Below are positions 56,266-63,715 of a stretch of 64,000 nucleotides of DNA, one piece after another (positions within the stretch are counted from its first letter, which is position 1; each line of letters starts with the position of its first letter). Location of the stretch: assembly GCF_039529775.1 (NCBI RefSeq), contig NZ_BAAANL010000002.1, forward strand, positions 62,001-126,000, given 5' to 3'. The notes beneath the pieces were generated by a model. It was given only the letters and a program-made list of their open reading frames with translations, made no database searches and had not been told where the DNA came from. Made by a program: the position numbers and the translations under genes. This DNA comes from Myceligenerans crystallogenes. GTDB taxonomy: Bacteria > Actinomycetota > Actinomycetes > Actinomycetales > Cellulomonadaceae.

Positions 56266-57873
56266 ATGAGTGACGCATCGCAGCACACCGACTTCGACGT
56301 GATCGTCGTCGGGGGCGGGGTGGCGGGGATCTACGCCGCGCACATCCTCAAGAACAAGCTGGGCAAGAAGGTCCTCGGGATCGAGCGGGGCACGGGCCTG
56401 GGCGGTACCTGGCACTGGAACCGGTACCCGGGGGTCCAGGCCGACACCGACGGCATCGTCTACCGCTACTCCTTCGACCAGGAGACGTCCTCGGAGTGGG
56501 ACGAGCAGGCCCGGTACCAGAAGGGCGCCCAGATCCGGAACTACCTCAACGAGGTCGCCGAGCGGCACGGCGTCGACGAGGTGTACCGGTTCGGCCAGGC
56601 CGCCGCCGAGGCGCGGTACGACGACGCCACGGCGACCTGGCGGGTCGAGATCGAGGGCGGCGAGGCCTTCACCGCGCGGTACATCGTCAGCGCGGCCGGG
56701 GTCTTCGCGCGGCCCGTGTTCCCCGACATCCCGGGGTTCGACGACTTCGCGGGCGAGGTCATCCACAGCGCGCGCTGGCCCGAGGACGCGGTCCTGGACG
56801 ACAAGCGGGTCGGCGTCGTGGGCACCGGCTCCACCGGCGGCCAGCTCATCGTGGCCGCGGCGAAGGTCGCCGACCGCCTGACCGTGTTCCAGCGCACGGC
56901 GCAGTACGTCGTCCCGGCGGGCCAGACGCGGCTCGGCGCCGACGAGGTGCGCGAGTACCAGGAGAACTTCGACGCGAACTGGGCCGCCTGGCGCCAGACG
57001 CGCCTCGCCTGCGGGTTCGACGAGCCGGAGGCCGGCGCGATGGACGTGCCGGCCGACGAGCGCGAGGCCGTCTTCGAGCGCGCCTGGGAGCGCGGCGGCG
57101 GCTTCGAGTTCATGTTCGGCACCTTCGCCGACCTCGCGTTCAACCGCGAGTCGAACGACGCCGCGGCCGAGTTCATCAAGCGCAAGATCCGGTCGATCGT
57201 CAAGGACCCGGACATCGCGGAGCGGCTGATCCCCAGCGAGCCGTACGCGAAGCGCCCCGCCTCGGTCGACGGGTACTACGAGACGTACAACAACGACAAC
57301 GTCGAGCTCGTGGACGTCAAGGCCAACCCGATCACGCGCATCCTGCCCCAGGGCGTCGAGCTCGCCGACGGCACCGTCAAGGAACTCGACACGCTGGTGT
57401 TCGCCACCGGGTTCGAGGCGATCGAGGGCGCCTACCGGCACTTCGAGGTGGCCGGGCGCGACGGCACGCGGCTGCTCGACCAGTGGGGCGAGGCGCCGGC
57501 GTCGTACCTCGGCATCGCGACGCCGAAGTTCCCGAACTTCTTCACGCTGCTCGGCCCCCAGGGCGTCTTCTCGAACCTGCCCCCGGGCATCGAGGCGCAG
57601 ATGGACTTCGTGGCGGACCTGATCACGTGGTCCGGCGAGAACGGCGACGCGCCCGTCGAGGTCTCGGCCGAGGCGCTCGCGCAGTGGCAGCAGATGTGCA
57701 ACGAGATCGCGAACGCGTCGATCTTCGCGCAGGTGAAGTCGTGGATCTTCGGGTCCAACGTGCACACCGACAAGCCGCGGCCGCTGTTCTACTTCGGCGG
57801 GCTGGCCTCGTTCCGCGAGGTGCTGGACGGCGAGCGGGCCAAGGAGTTCGAGAGCTTCCGCGCCGGCTCGTGA
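56266..57873 (+). CDS. Baeyer-Villiger-type flavin monooxygenase
   Basis: 535 residues. Two Rossmann motifs (IVVGGGVAGIYAAHILKNK and VGVVGTGSTGGQLIVAAAKV) flank the type I BVMO fingerprint FAGEVIHSARWPED (161-174; FxGxxxHxxxWP). GTWHWNRYPGVQADTDG near 45-60 is the usual BVMO segment. It inserts oxygen next to a ketone or oxidises a heteroatom using NADPH and FAD. In this locus it may tailor a phenazine ring or side chain; no orthologous phenazine step is known to me. Confidence 0.9.
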   Translation: MSDASQHTDFDVIVVGGGVAGIYAAHILKNKLGKKVLGIERGTGLGGTWHWNRYPGVQADTDGIVYRYSFDQETSSEWDEQARYQKGAQIRNYLNEVAERHGVDEVYRFGQAAAEARYDDATATWRVEIEGGEAFTARYIVSAAGVFARPVFPDIPGFDDFAGEVIHSARWPEDAVLDDKRVGVVGTGSTGGQLIVAAAKVADRLTVFQRTAQYVVPAGQTRLGADEVREYQENFDANWAAWRQTRLACGFDEPEAGAMDVPADEREAVFERAWERGGGFEFMFGTFADLAFNRESNDAAAEFIKRKIRSIVKDPDIAERLIPSEPYAKRPASVDGYYETYNNDNVELVDVKANPITRILPQGVELADGTVKELDTLVFATGFEAIEGAYRHFEVAGRDGTRLLDQWGEAPASYLGIATPKFPNFFTLLGPQGVFSNLPPGIEAQMDFVADLITWSGENGDAPVEVSAEALAQWQQMCNEIANASIFAQVKSWIFGSNVHTDKPRPLFYFGGLASFREVLDGERAKEFESFRAGS

Positions 57874-57939
57874 ACGCCGCCGTCACGTGGTGACGGGCAC
57901 GGCCCGACAGGGAAAGCAGACACCGAAAGGAAGTCAGCC

Positions 57940-58404
57940 ATGACCGAAGCATCCGACGCCCTTCGCAGGCGCAACCTCCAGACCGTCGAGACCTACATGG
58001 CCACCAAGGGCCAGGACCGCCTGCGCCGGCACGAGCTGTTCGTCGAGGACGGTGTCGGGGGCCTGTGGACCAACGACACCGGCCGCCCGATCGAGATCAA
58101 GGGCCGCGAGGCCCTCGAACGGCACGCGGTGTGGTCGCTCAAGTGCTTCCCCGACTGGGAGTGGTACGACGTCACGATCCACCCGGAGATCGACCCGGAC
58201 CACTTCTGGGTCGAGTGCCAGGGCCGCGGCGCCATCCGCTTCGACGGCTACCCCGAGGGTCACTACGAGAACCACTTCCTGTTCTCGTTCGAGATGAACG
58301 ACGGCAAGATCGTGCGCTGCCGTGAGTTCATGAACCCGGTGCGCCAGTTCTGGGCGCTGGGGATCGAGGTGCCGAAGATCAAGCGGGCCGGTATTCCCAC
58401 CTGA
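57940..58404 (+). CDS. phzB: PhzA/PhzB-family phenazine biosynthesis protein
   Basis: 154 residues with the full PhzA/B pattern: RRRNLQTVETYMATKGQDRLRRHELFVEDGVGGLWTNDTG, WSLKCFPDWEWYDVTIHPEIDPDHFWVECQGRGAIRFDGYPEGHYENHF, CREFMNPVRQFWALGIEVPKIKRAGIPT. PhzB promotes the condensation of two ketone molecules formed by PhzF to the tricyclic phenazine skeleton. Shine-Dalgarno AAAGGAAG. Only one copy is present, as in many actinobacteria. Followed by two hairpins before phzF. Confidence 0.96.
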   Translation: MTEASDALRRRNLQTVETYMATKGQDRLRRHELFVEDGVGGLWTNDTGRPIEIKGREALERHAVWSLKCFPDWEWYDVTIHPEIDPDHFWVECQGRGAIRFDGYPEGHYENHFLFSFEMNDGKIVRCREFMNPVRQFWALGIEVPKIKRAGIPT

Positions 58405-58415
58405 CGGACGGCCGG

Positions 58416-58518
58416 CAGCCGGCCGGCGGCCGGCTGATCCAGGCAGGTCCCTGCCGCACCACCAGCTCACCCGCGTGACGATGCCGGGTGGCCATGCTTC
58501 CGCGTGACCACCCGGCAT
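58416..58518 (+). terminator. Two hairpins between phzB and phzF
   Basis: CAGCCGGCC (58416-58424) with GGCCGGCTG (58428-58436), and ATGCCGGGTGG (58481-58491) with CCACCCGGCAT (58508-58518). Both are perfect. They may partially terminate or protect the mRNA, separating expression of phzB from phzF-phzG. Confidence 0.55.
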
Positions 58519-58584
58519 TTCGGTGCCCTGATCCTTCGGCCGGGCTCCCGGCCGAACGTCACCCGCATCCTTCGGAGGTGTCAG

Positions 58585-59415
58585 ATGTCCCATCCGTACG
58601 TCGTCGTCGACGCGTTCAGTGACCGTCCGCTCCTGGGAAATCCCGTCGCCGTGATCTTCGAGGCCGGTGATCTCGACGCTGCCACCATGCAGCGGATCGC
58701 CGCCGAACTGCAGCTGTCCGAGACGACGTTCGTCGACGACACCACGACACCCGGCGAGGTCCGCGTGCGGATCTTCACGCCCGTCAACGAACTGCCGCTC
58801 GCCGGCCACCCCCTCATCGGCACGGCGCGGGCCTGGCTCGACCGCACCGGGCACCCCGCGGCGCGGTTCGTCACCAAGCGCGGGCCGGTCGAGGCCCGCC
58901 GCGAGGCGGCCGGCTCGTGCGTCATGTCGGTCACCCAGCCCGCGCCGTTCGTCGCGGACTTCGACCAGCAGGACGTCGTGCTCGGCGCCCTCGGCATCAC
59001 GGGCACGCCCACGCCGATCACCCTGTACGACGCCGGCGCGCGCCACCTGCTGGTCCAGCTGCCCACACCCGACGAGCTCCTCGCCCTGGTGCCCGACCAG
59101 CGGGCGCTGGCGGTCCTGGAGGACCTCGCGGTCAACTGCTTCGCCGTCGACGGCGCGGGCCTGATGAACCGGATGTTCTCGCCCGCTTACGGCGTCGTCG
59201 AGGACGCGGCGACCGGCTCGGCCTGCGCGCCGCTCGCCCTGCACGCGATCGAGCACGGCCTGCTGCCCGGCGACGAGATCGTCTCGATCTGCCAGGGCGA
59301 GCTGCTCGGCAAGGGCTGCGAGATGTTCGTCGACGTCGGTGCGGTGGCCGGCGGCGGCGCGGCGATCCTGTCCGGCGCGACCGCCGTGGTCGCCAGTGGC
59401 GTGCTGACCGTGTGA
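58585..59415 (+). CDS. phzF: PhzF isomerase
   Basis: 276 residues; ATG 58585 follows GGAGGTG. PhzF fold with catalytic Glu46 in LQLSETTFVDD, IFTPVNELPLAGHPLIGTARAWL, and the C-terminal EDAATGSACAPLALHAIEHG block. Isomerises 2,3-dihydro-3-hydroxyanthranilate to the reactive ketone that dimerises to phenazine. The substrate is normally made by PhzE and PhzD, which are not encoded in this window. Confidence 0.93.
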   Translation: MSHPYVVVDAFSDRPLLGNPVAVIFEAGDLDAATMQRIAAELQLSETTFVDDTTTPGEVRVRIFTPVNELPLAGHPLIGTARAWLDRTGHPAARFVTKRGPVEARREAAGSCVMSVTQPAPFVADFDQQDVVLGALGITGTPTPITLYDAGARHLLVQLPTPDELLALVPDQRALAVLEDLAVNCFAVDGAGLMNRMFSPAYGVVEDAATGSACAPLALHAIEHGLLPGDEIVSICQGELLGKGCEMFVDVGAVAGGGAAILSGATAVVASGVLTV

Positions 59416-59477
59416 CCCCGGCCGTTCCGTTCCCACCCGAGCCATTTGTGCAAGCCCACCACGCGAAAGGCGATCCC

Positions 59478-60113
59478 ATGGCCAGAGGCATGTCCGAGAC
59501 GCTCACCGGTTCCATCGAGGTCGATTTCCCCGAGTTCCTGGACCCGCCCCAGGACCCGATGGCGCTGCTGGCCGCCCGGGTCGAACGCGCGACCGCCCTG
59601 GGCGTGCGCGAGCCGCGCGCCCTGACGCTCGCCACGGTGCCCGCCAGCGGGCAGCCCTCGGCCCGCATCGTGGCGATCATCGGCCTGACGGCGCAGGGCC
59701 TCCTGTTCGCCTCGCACGAGACGAGCCGCAAGGGCCGCGAGATCGCGGAGAACCCGCGGGTCGCCGGCCTGCTCTACTGGCGGGAGACCAGCGAGCAGAT
59801 CGCGATCGCCGGCGAGGCCGTGCTGCTCGACGAGGCGACGGCCGACGAGCGCTGGGCCGCCCGGCCGCCCGCGACGCACGCGATGTCCGCGGCGACGCGG
59901 CAGAGCCAGCCGCTGGACGACGTCGAGGACCTGCGCCGCACCGCCCAGGAGCTCGCGGGTCAGGCGCCCCTGCCGCGCCCGGCCCCGTATCGCGTGTACG
60001 AGATCCGGCCCACGGAGATCGAGTTCTGGGCCGACGGCCAGGAGCGGCTCCACGAGCGGCTCGTCTACCGGCGGGAGCCGGGCCGCTGGACGACCGTGCG
60101 GCTGCAGCCATGA
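59478..60113 (+). CDS. phzG: PhzG flavin oxidase
   Basis: 211 residues, pyridoxamine-5'-phosphate-oxidase fold: ARVERATALGVREPRALTLATVPASGQPSARIVAIIGLTAQGLLFASHETSRKGREIAENP, GLLYWRETSEQIAIAGEAVLLDE, ending EIEFWADGQERLHERLVYRREPGRWTTVRLQP. PhzG uses FMN to oxidise the hexahydrophenazine intermediates after PhzF/PhzB condensation. Stop overlaps the start of the next gene (ATGA). Confidence 0.93.
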   Translation: MARGMSETLTGSIEVDFPEFLDPPQDPMALLAARVERATALGVREPRALTLATVPASGQPSARIVAIIGLTAQGLLFASHETSRKGREIAENPRVAGLLYWRETSEQIAIAGEAVLLDEATADERWAARPPATHAMSAATRQSQPLDDVEDLRRTAQELAGQAPLPRPAPYRVYEIRPTEIEFWADGQERLHERLVYRREPGRWTTVRLQP

Positions 60114-61084
60114 GCGCCGCGGCGGGCCCCGTCGTCACCCGCGGCACGCCGGACGCGGCCGGCGTCGCCCGGTTCCTGGGCGACGCCATGCGCCGCCACT
60201 TCGGCGAGGCGACGGGTTCCCCCTTCTGGCTGAGCGTGGCGGGCGAGCTGGACTTCGACCCGGTGCGCGACGTCGTCGGCTGGCGCGACCTGGAGCGCTT
60301 CCGTCCCTGGGCGCGGCGCGCCCGCGCCGCCGCGCCCCGGGACCTCCTGGCGGCCGCCGGTACGGACGACGACGAGATCGTGGCACCCGAGCTGCCGTTG
60401 CCGCGCACCTGGCTGGAACAGGTCGTGGACTGGCGGGTGGCGCGGTACGCCCGCGGCCCCGGCCGGACCGTTGGGGACACGCTCGTGCTGCTGCCCGCCG
60501 GGTACGGGTTCGCCCGCGCGGTGAGCACGGCGCGGGCGGGCCGCCTGGGTTCCGGCGCGGTCTTTGCGAACCGGCCCGCCGAGGCCCCGCGGATCCTGGA
60601 CCGGGGCGGCGTCGCGTACGTGGTGACCACCGTCGAGCTGCTCGAGGGACTGCTCGACCAGGCCCCGCCGCAGGCGCCCGTGTGGGGCCGGATCCGGCAC
60701 ATCACCCTGTACGACGCGCACCGGTGGCCCGCCCGGGCGCGGCGCCTGCGCGAGGTGCTCCCGGAGAGCTGCGAGATCAGCGCGATCCTCAGCTGCCCGG
60801 GCGTGCTCGCGGAGTTCCGGACCGGCCTCTTCGGCCGGGACGGCGGGCCGCTGGTCTACGAGGGGTTCGACCCGTACGTCCGCTGGGAGCTGGCCGACGA
60901 GACCGGCCGGCCGGCGGGCGGCCCGGGTGACACCGCGACGTCGTCCGCTCCGGGCGTGCTGGCGGTGTCCCACCTCAGCGACAGGCTCTTCCTGCCGTGG
61001 GCCGGCCAGCCGGTGCGGGCGGTCCCGGCCGACGGCGGCCGGCCGGGCCCGGGAGGTGTGCGCAGGTTCGAGATCCCCGGGTGA
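60110..61084 (+). CDS. Possible EhpF/PaaK-like adenylate-forming enzyme
   Basis: 324 residues, start overlapping phzG. No ANL P-loop in its usual form, but blocks such as GDTLVLLPAGYGFARAV, FANRPAEAPRILDRGGVAYVVTTVELLEGLL, ILSCPGVLAEFRTGLFGRDGGPLVYEGFDPYVRWEL and late SHLSDRLFLPW recall phenylacetate-CoA-ligase relatives such as EhpF of griseoluteic acid biosynthesis. At this length it would be truncated or minimal. It may bind and activate a phenazine carboxylate. Assignment tentative; membership of the phenazine operon is firm from the overlap. Confidence 0.5.
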   Translation: MSAAAGPVVTRGTPDAAGVARFLGDAMRRHFGEATGSPFWLSVAGELDFDPVRDVVGWRDLERFRPWARRARAAAPRDLLAAAGTDDDEIVAPELPLPRTWLEQVVDWRVARYARGPGRTVGDTLVLLPAGYGFARAVSTARAGRLGSGAVFANRPAEAPRILDRGGVAYVVTTVELLEGLLDQAPPQAPVWGRIRHITLYDAHRWPARARRLREVLPESCEISAILSCPGVLAEFRTGLFGRDGGPLVYEGFDPYVRWELADETGRPAGGPGDTATSSAPGVLAVSHLSDRLFLPWAGQPVRAVPADGGRPGPGGVRRFEIPG

Positions 61085-61118
61085 TCCCAGCTGGTCCCCG
61101 GGCGGGAGCGGAACACGG

Positions 61119-61146
61119 CAGTGACGTATCCGCAGTGACACATCCG
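61119..61146. repeat. Tandem 14-bp direct repeat before IS701-like gene
   Basis: CAGTGACGTATCCG (61119-61132) and CAGTGACACATCCG (61133-61146) are adjacent with two mismatches, 13 bases before the ATG of the transposase-like gene. They could be binding sites for that protein. Confidence 0.55.
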
Positions 61147-61159
61147 ACGAGGGGCAGAC

Positions 61160-62431
61160 ATGTCGCAGGTCTTGGAAATCGATTCGGCACTTCTTTCCCG
61201 TGCGCCCGGCGATGTGCCCGCCATGGATGGGAGCGCTCCCGGGATCCCGCGCGGCGGGCGCGGCTCGCACGCGGGCCTCCTGCGCGAGCTGGGGCCGGAG
61301 CTGTTCCGTTCCCTGGAGCGCAGGGACCAGCAGACCAAGGCGATGCAGTACGTCCACGCCCTGCTCACGACGCCGGGCCGCAAGTCGGTGCGGAACATCG
61401 CGCGCGCGGTCGGGGGCGCCGCGGCGGCCCAGAGCCTGCACCACTTCGTGAGCCGGTCGCCCTGGGACTGGGGGCCGGTCCGGGCCGCCAGCGCGCGGCA
61501 GCTGGTCGAGGGCGTCTCGCCGCGGGCCTGGGTGGTCCACCAGACGGTGATCCCCAAGGCGGGCCGGAACACGGTGGGCGTGCAGCGGGCCTTCGACCCG
61601 GGCAGCGGGCGCACGGTCAACGGGCAGCGCACGCTCGACCTCTGGGCGGCGTCGGCGACGGCGTCCGCGCCCGTGGACTGGCACCTGCGGCTGCCCGACT
61701 CCTGGCTCGGCGACGCCGGGTCCCGGCGGGCGGCGGAGATCCCCGATCACGTCGAGCCGGTCGACGTCGCCGGGGCGGTGCTGGCGATGCGGGCCCGGCT
61801 GGTCGAGGAGTGGCGGCTGCCCGCGCTGCCCCTCGTGCTGGACTCCCGGGAGCTCGACTCGGCCTCGCTCCTGCCGCTGCTGGCCGCCCGGGGCATCGGG
61901 TTCGTGGCGCGGATCTCCCGCGACCTGCCGCTGCGCCTCGACGGGGTGGCGCGCACCGGCCCGCCGCGGCGCGCCCGCGACCTCCTGGCGGAGCAGGCCC
62001 GCCGCCGCCAGGTGATCGCGGGCGCCCCCGCCGGGGCCGGCGGGAAACCGGTCATGGCGGTGACGCTGCCCGTCCGGGCCGCGGTTCCGGCGGGTCCGGG
62101 CGGCGGGCCGGCGGGCACGGTGACCCGCGCGGGAGGCGGCCCGGGTCGCGTGGCCGCCGGCGTGCCGGGCGCCGGCACCCCGCTGATGCTCCTGGGCCTG
62201 GGCGAGCTCGGCGGGCCGTGGCCCGGCGAGGCCTGGCTGACCAACCTCCCGGACGCGCGGCCGACGACCCTCCACGCCTATACCCGCCTGATCGACCAGG
62301 TCGAACGCGACTTCGCCGCCGCGAGCCGCACGGTCGGCCTCTGCGACTTCACCGGCCGCACCTACGGCGGCTGGCACCGTCACATCACCCTGGCGTCGAC
62401 GGCCTCGGCGATCATCCGCCTGAGCCGGTAG
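61160..62431 (+). CDS. IS701-like transposase homologue, probably domesticated
   Basis: 423 residues; GAGGGG before ATG. The fold of IS701 transposases is recognisable (SVRNIARAVGGAAAAQSLHHFVSRSPWDW, then AGRNTVGVQRAF, LVLDSRELDSASLLPLLAARGIGFVARIS, and the C-terminal TRLIDQVERDFAAASRTVGLCDFTGRTYGGWHRHITL). The first catalytic acidic motif, usually DDT before PKxGxxSVG, is HQT (127-129), so cleavage activity is unlikely. No terminal inverted repeats or target duplications were seen. It ends in a strong hairpin. It may be a DNA-binding regulator of the phenazine-like locus. Confidence 0.75.
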   Translation: MSQVLEIDSALLSRAPGDVPAMDGSAPGIPRGGRGSHAGLLRELGPELFRSLERRDQQTKAMQYVHALLTTPGRKSVRNIARAVGGAAAAQSLHHFVSRSPWDWGPVRAASARQLVEGVSPRAWVVHQTVIPKAGRNTVGVQRAFDPGSGRTVNGQRTLDLWAASATASAPVDWHLRLPDSWLGDAGSRRAAEIPDHVEPVDVAGAVLAMRARLVEEWRLPALPLVLDSRELDSASLLPLLAARGIGFVARISRDLPLRLDGVARTGPPRRARDLLAEQARRRQVIAGAPAGAGGKPVMAVTLPVRAAVPAGPGGGPAGTVTRAGGGPGRVAAGVPGAGTPLMLLGLGELGGPWPGEAWLTNLPDARPTTLHAYTRLIDQVERDFAAASRTVGLCDFTGRTYGGWHRHITLASTASAIIRLSR

Positions 62432-62434
62432 CCG

Positions 62435-62467
62435 TCGAGGGGCCGCCCGGCGGCGGGCGGCCCCTCG
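62435..62467 (+). terminator. Terminator after IS701-like gene
   Basis: A GC-rich stem from CGAGGGGCCGCCC (62435-62447) to the complementary run ending CCCCTCG at 62467, with one bulged C and a GGCGGC loop, between convergent genes. Confidence 0.65.
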
Positions 62468-62519
62468 GTCAGCTGTCCGTGTCAGATGCTCGTGTCAGCT
62501 GTCCGTGTCAGATGTTCGT
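62468..62519. repeat. 26-bp tandem duplication of 13-bp units
   Basis: Two 26-bp units (62468-62493, 62494-62519) differ at one base. Each consists of two 13-bp halves: GTCAGCTGTCCGT and GTCAGATG[C/T]TCGT. The second unit overlaps the last codons and stop of the ECF41 gene, so the duplication copied the stop region. Confidence 0.8.
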
Positions 62520-63434
62520 GTCCGGATGCCAGGCACGAAGCTTCTCCGGGTTGCGGACCACCCAGATCTCGTGGATCCCGGTGGCGTTCATCGAGATCGT
62601 GATGACCGCCATGATCCGGTCGCCGAGGTGGGCGACCAGGCCGAGGCGGCCGTTGACCGTCTCCGTGCGGACGGCGATCTCGGGTTCGCGGTGGAGCACG
62701 TCGAGGAACAGGTCCGCGACGGCCGGTGCGCCCAGGATCGGCGCGACAGGGGCGGAGACCAGCCCACCGCCGTCGGTCACCGCCTTCGCGCCGGGATCCA
62801 GGAGGGCGATCATCGACTCGACGTTGCCGCGCTGCCAGGCGTCCTTGAACGAGCGCACGACGGCGTCGTGCGACGCGCGGCTGACCCGCCGCGCCTGCCG
62901 CGGCGCCCTGCGCCGCGCGGACGAGGCCAGCTGACGGCACGCCTCGGGGGTGCGGCCGACGATCTCGCCGACCTCCCGGAAGGTGTACCCGAAGACGTCG
63001 TGCAGGACGAAGGCGACGCGCTCGGCGGGCGTCATGGATTCCAGTACCACCAGGAGCGCCATCGAGACGGACTCGTCGAGGCTGATCCTGTCGGCCGGGT
63101 CCCCGGCCGAGGCGTCGGCGGGCCGGCTGGTCCAGGCCCCGGCACCCGGCACGGGCTCGGGGAGCCAGTCGCCCACGTAATGCTCGCGGCGCACGCGTGC
63201 CGACCCGAGGATGTCGAGGCTGATCCGGCTCGCGGTCTTGATGAGCCAGCCGCGGGGTGAGAGGACTTCCTCCCGTTGCTCGTCGCTGAGCCGGTACCAG
63301 CGGATGTAGGTCTCCTGGACGGCGTCCTCGGCGTCGCTGAGCGAGCCCAGCAACCGGTAGCAGAGACCCAGGAGCGTGTCGCGCTCGGCGATCGCCTGAT
63401 CGAGGCGAGGCGGTTCATCCTGATATGAGTCCAT
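62508..63434 (-). CDS. ECF41-family sigma factor
   Basis: 308 residues. Sigma-2 (LLGLCYRLLGSLSDAEDAVQETYIRWYRLSDEQREEVLSPRGWLIKTASRISLDIL), sigma-4 (VAFVLHDVFGYTFREVGEIVGRTPEACRQLASSARR), and the ECF41 extension with VTDGGGLV and NPEKL. Closely related in layout to the sigma factor at 54007. Its promoter on the minus strand (CCTCACA-N16-CGTC, 63567-63541) matches the one in front of the first sigma gene, so the two may cross-regulate. Divergent from the monooxygenase at 63716. Confidence 0.9.
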   Translation of the reverse strand: MDSYQDEPPRLDQAIAERDTLLGLCYRLLGSLSDAEDAVQETYIRWYRLSDEQREEVLSPRGWLIKTASRISLDILGSARVRREHYVGDWLPEPVPGAGAWTSRPADASAGDPADRISLDESVSMALLVVLESMTPAERVAFVLHDVFGYTFREVGEIVGRTPEACRQLASSARRRAPRQARRVSRASHDAVVRSFKDAWQRGNVESMIALLDPGAKAVTDGGGLVSAPVAPILGAPAVADLFLDVLHREPEIAVRTETVNGRLGLVAHLGDRIMAVITISMNATGIHEIWVVRNPEKLRAWHPDTNI

Positions 63435-63540
63435 GTGTGACCGTTACTTTCCCCCCTGGGCCAGGTGAATCCCAGAGGTTGTCCGCCGGGATTCACGGGG
63501 CCGTGTGTTTGTCGCCTGCGAAAAGTCTCTTCCTGAAAGA

Positions 63541-63567
63541 GACGAGACAGCGAGCCGGGTTGTGAGG
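63541..63567 (-). promoter_or_regulatory. ECF41-type promoter of second sigma gene
   Basis: Minus strand CCTCACA (63567-63561), 16 bases, CGTC (63544-63541); about 100 bases before the sigma ATG at 63434. Confidence 0.6.
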
Positions 63568-63597
63568 TCCGAGGTGAGAGGCGCCCCGGTGGGTGAA

Positions 63598-63624
63598 CCT
63601 CACATCCGCAGCGGCTGTGTCGTC
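63598..63624 (+). promoter_or_regulatory. ECF41-type promoter of ABM gene
   Basis: CCTCACA (63598-63604), 16 bases, CGTC (63621-63624), giving an untranslated leader of about 85 bases before the monooxygenase ATG at 63716. Divergent from the copy at 63541-63567. Confidence 0.6.
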
Positions 63625-63715
63625 TAACAGGTAGGCGGCGCGAGAGTGCGGCGCCGGGAGCCCGGGCCCCGCCCGAACTCCAGTACTAACCGGAAAAAAC
63701 GGAAGGACGCAACCG

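Noticed and set aside
61160..62431. Active insertion sequence
   Set aside because: First catalytic acidic motif replaced (HQT), no terminal inverted repeats or target-site duplication seen around the gene.
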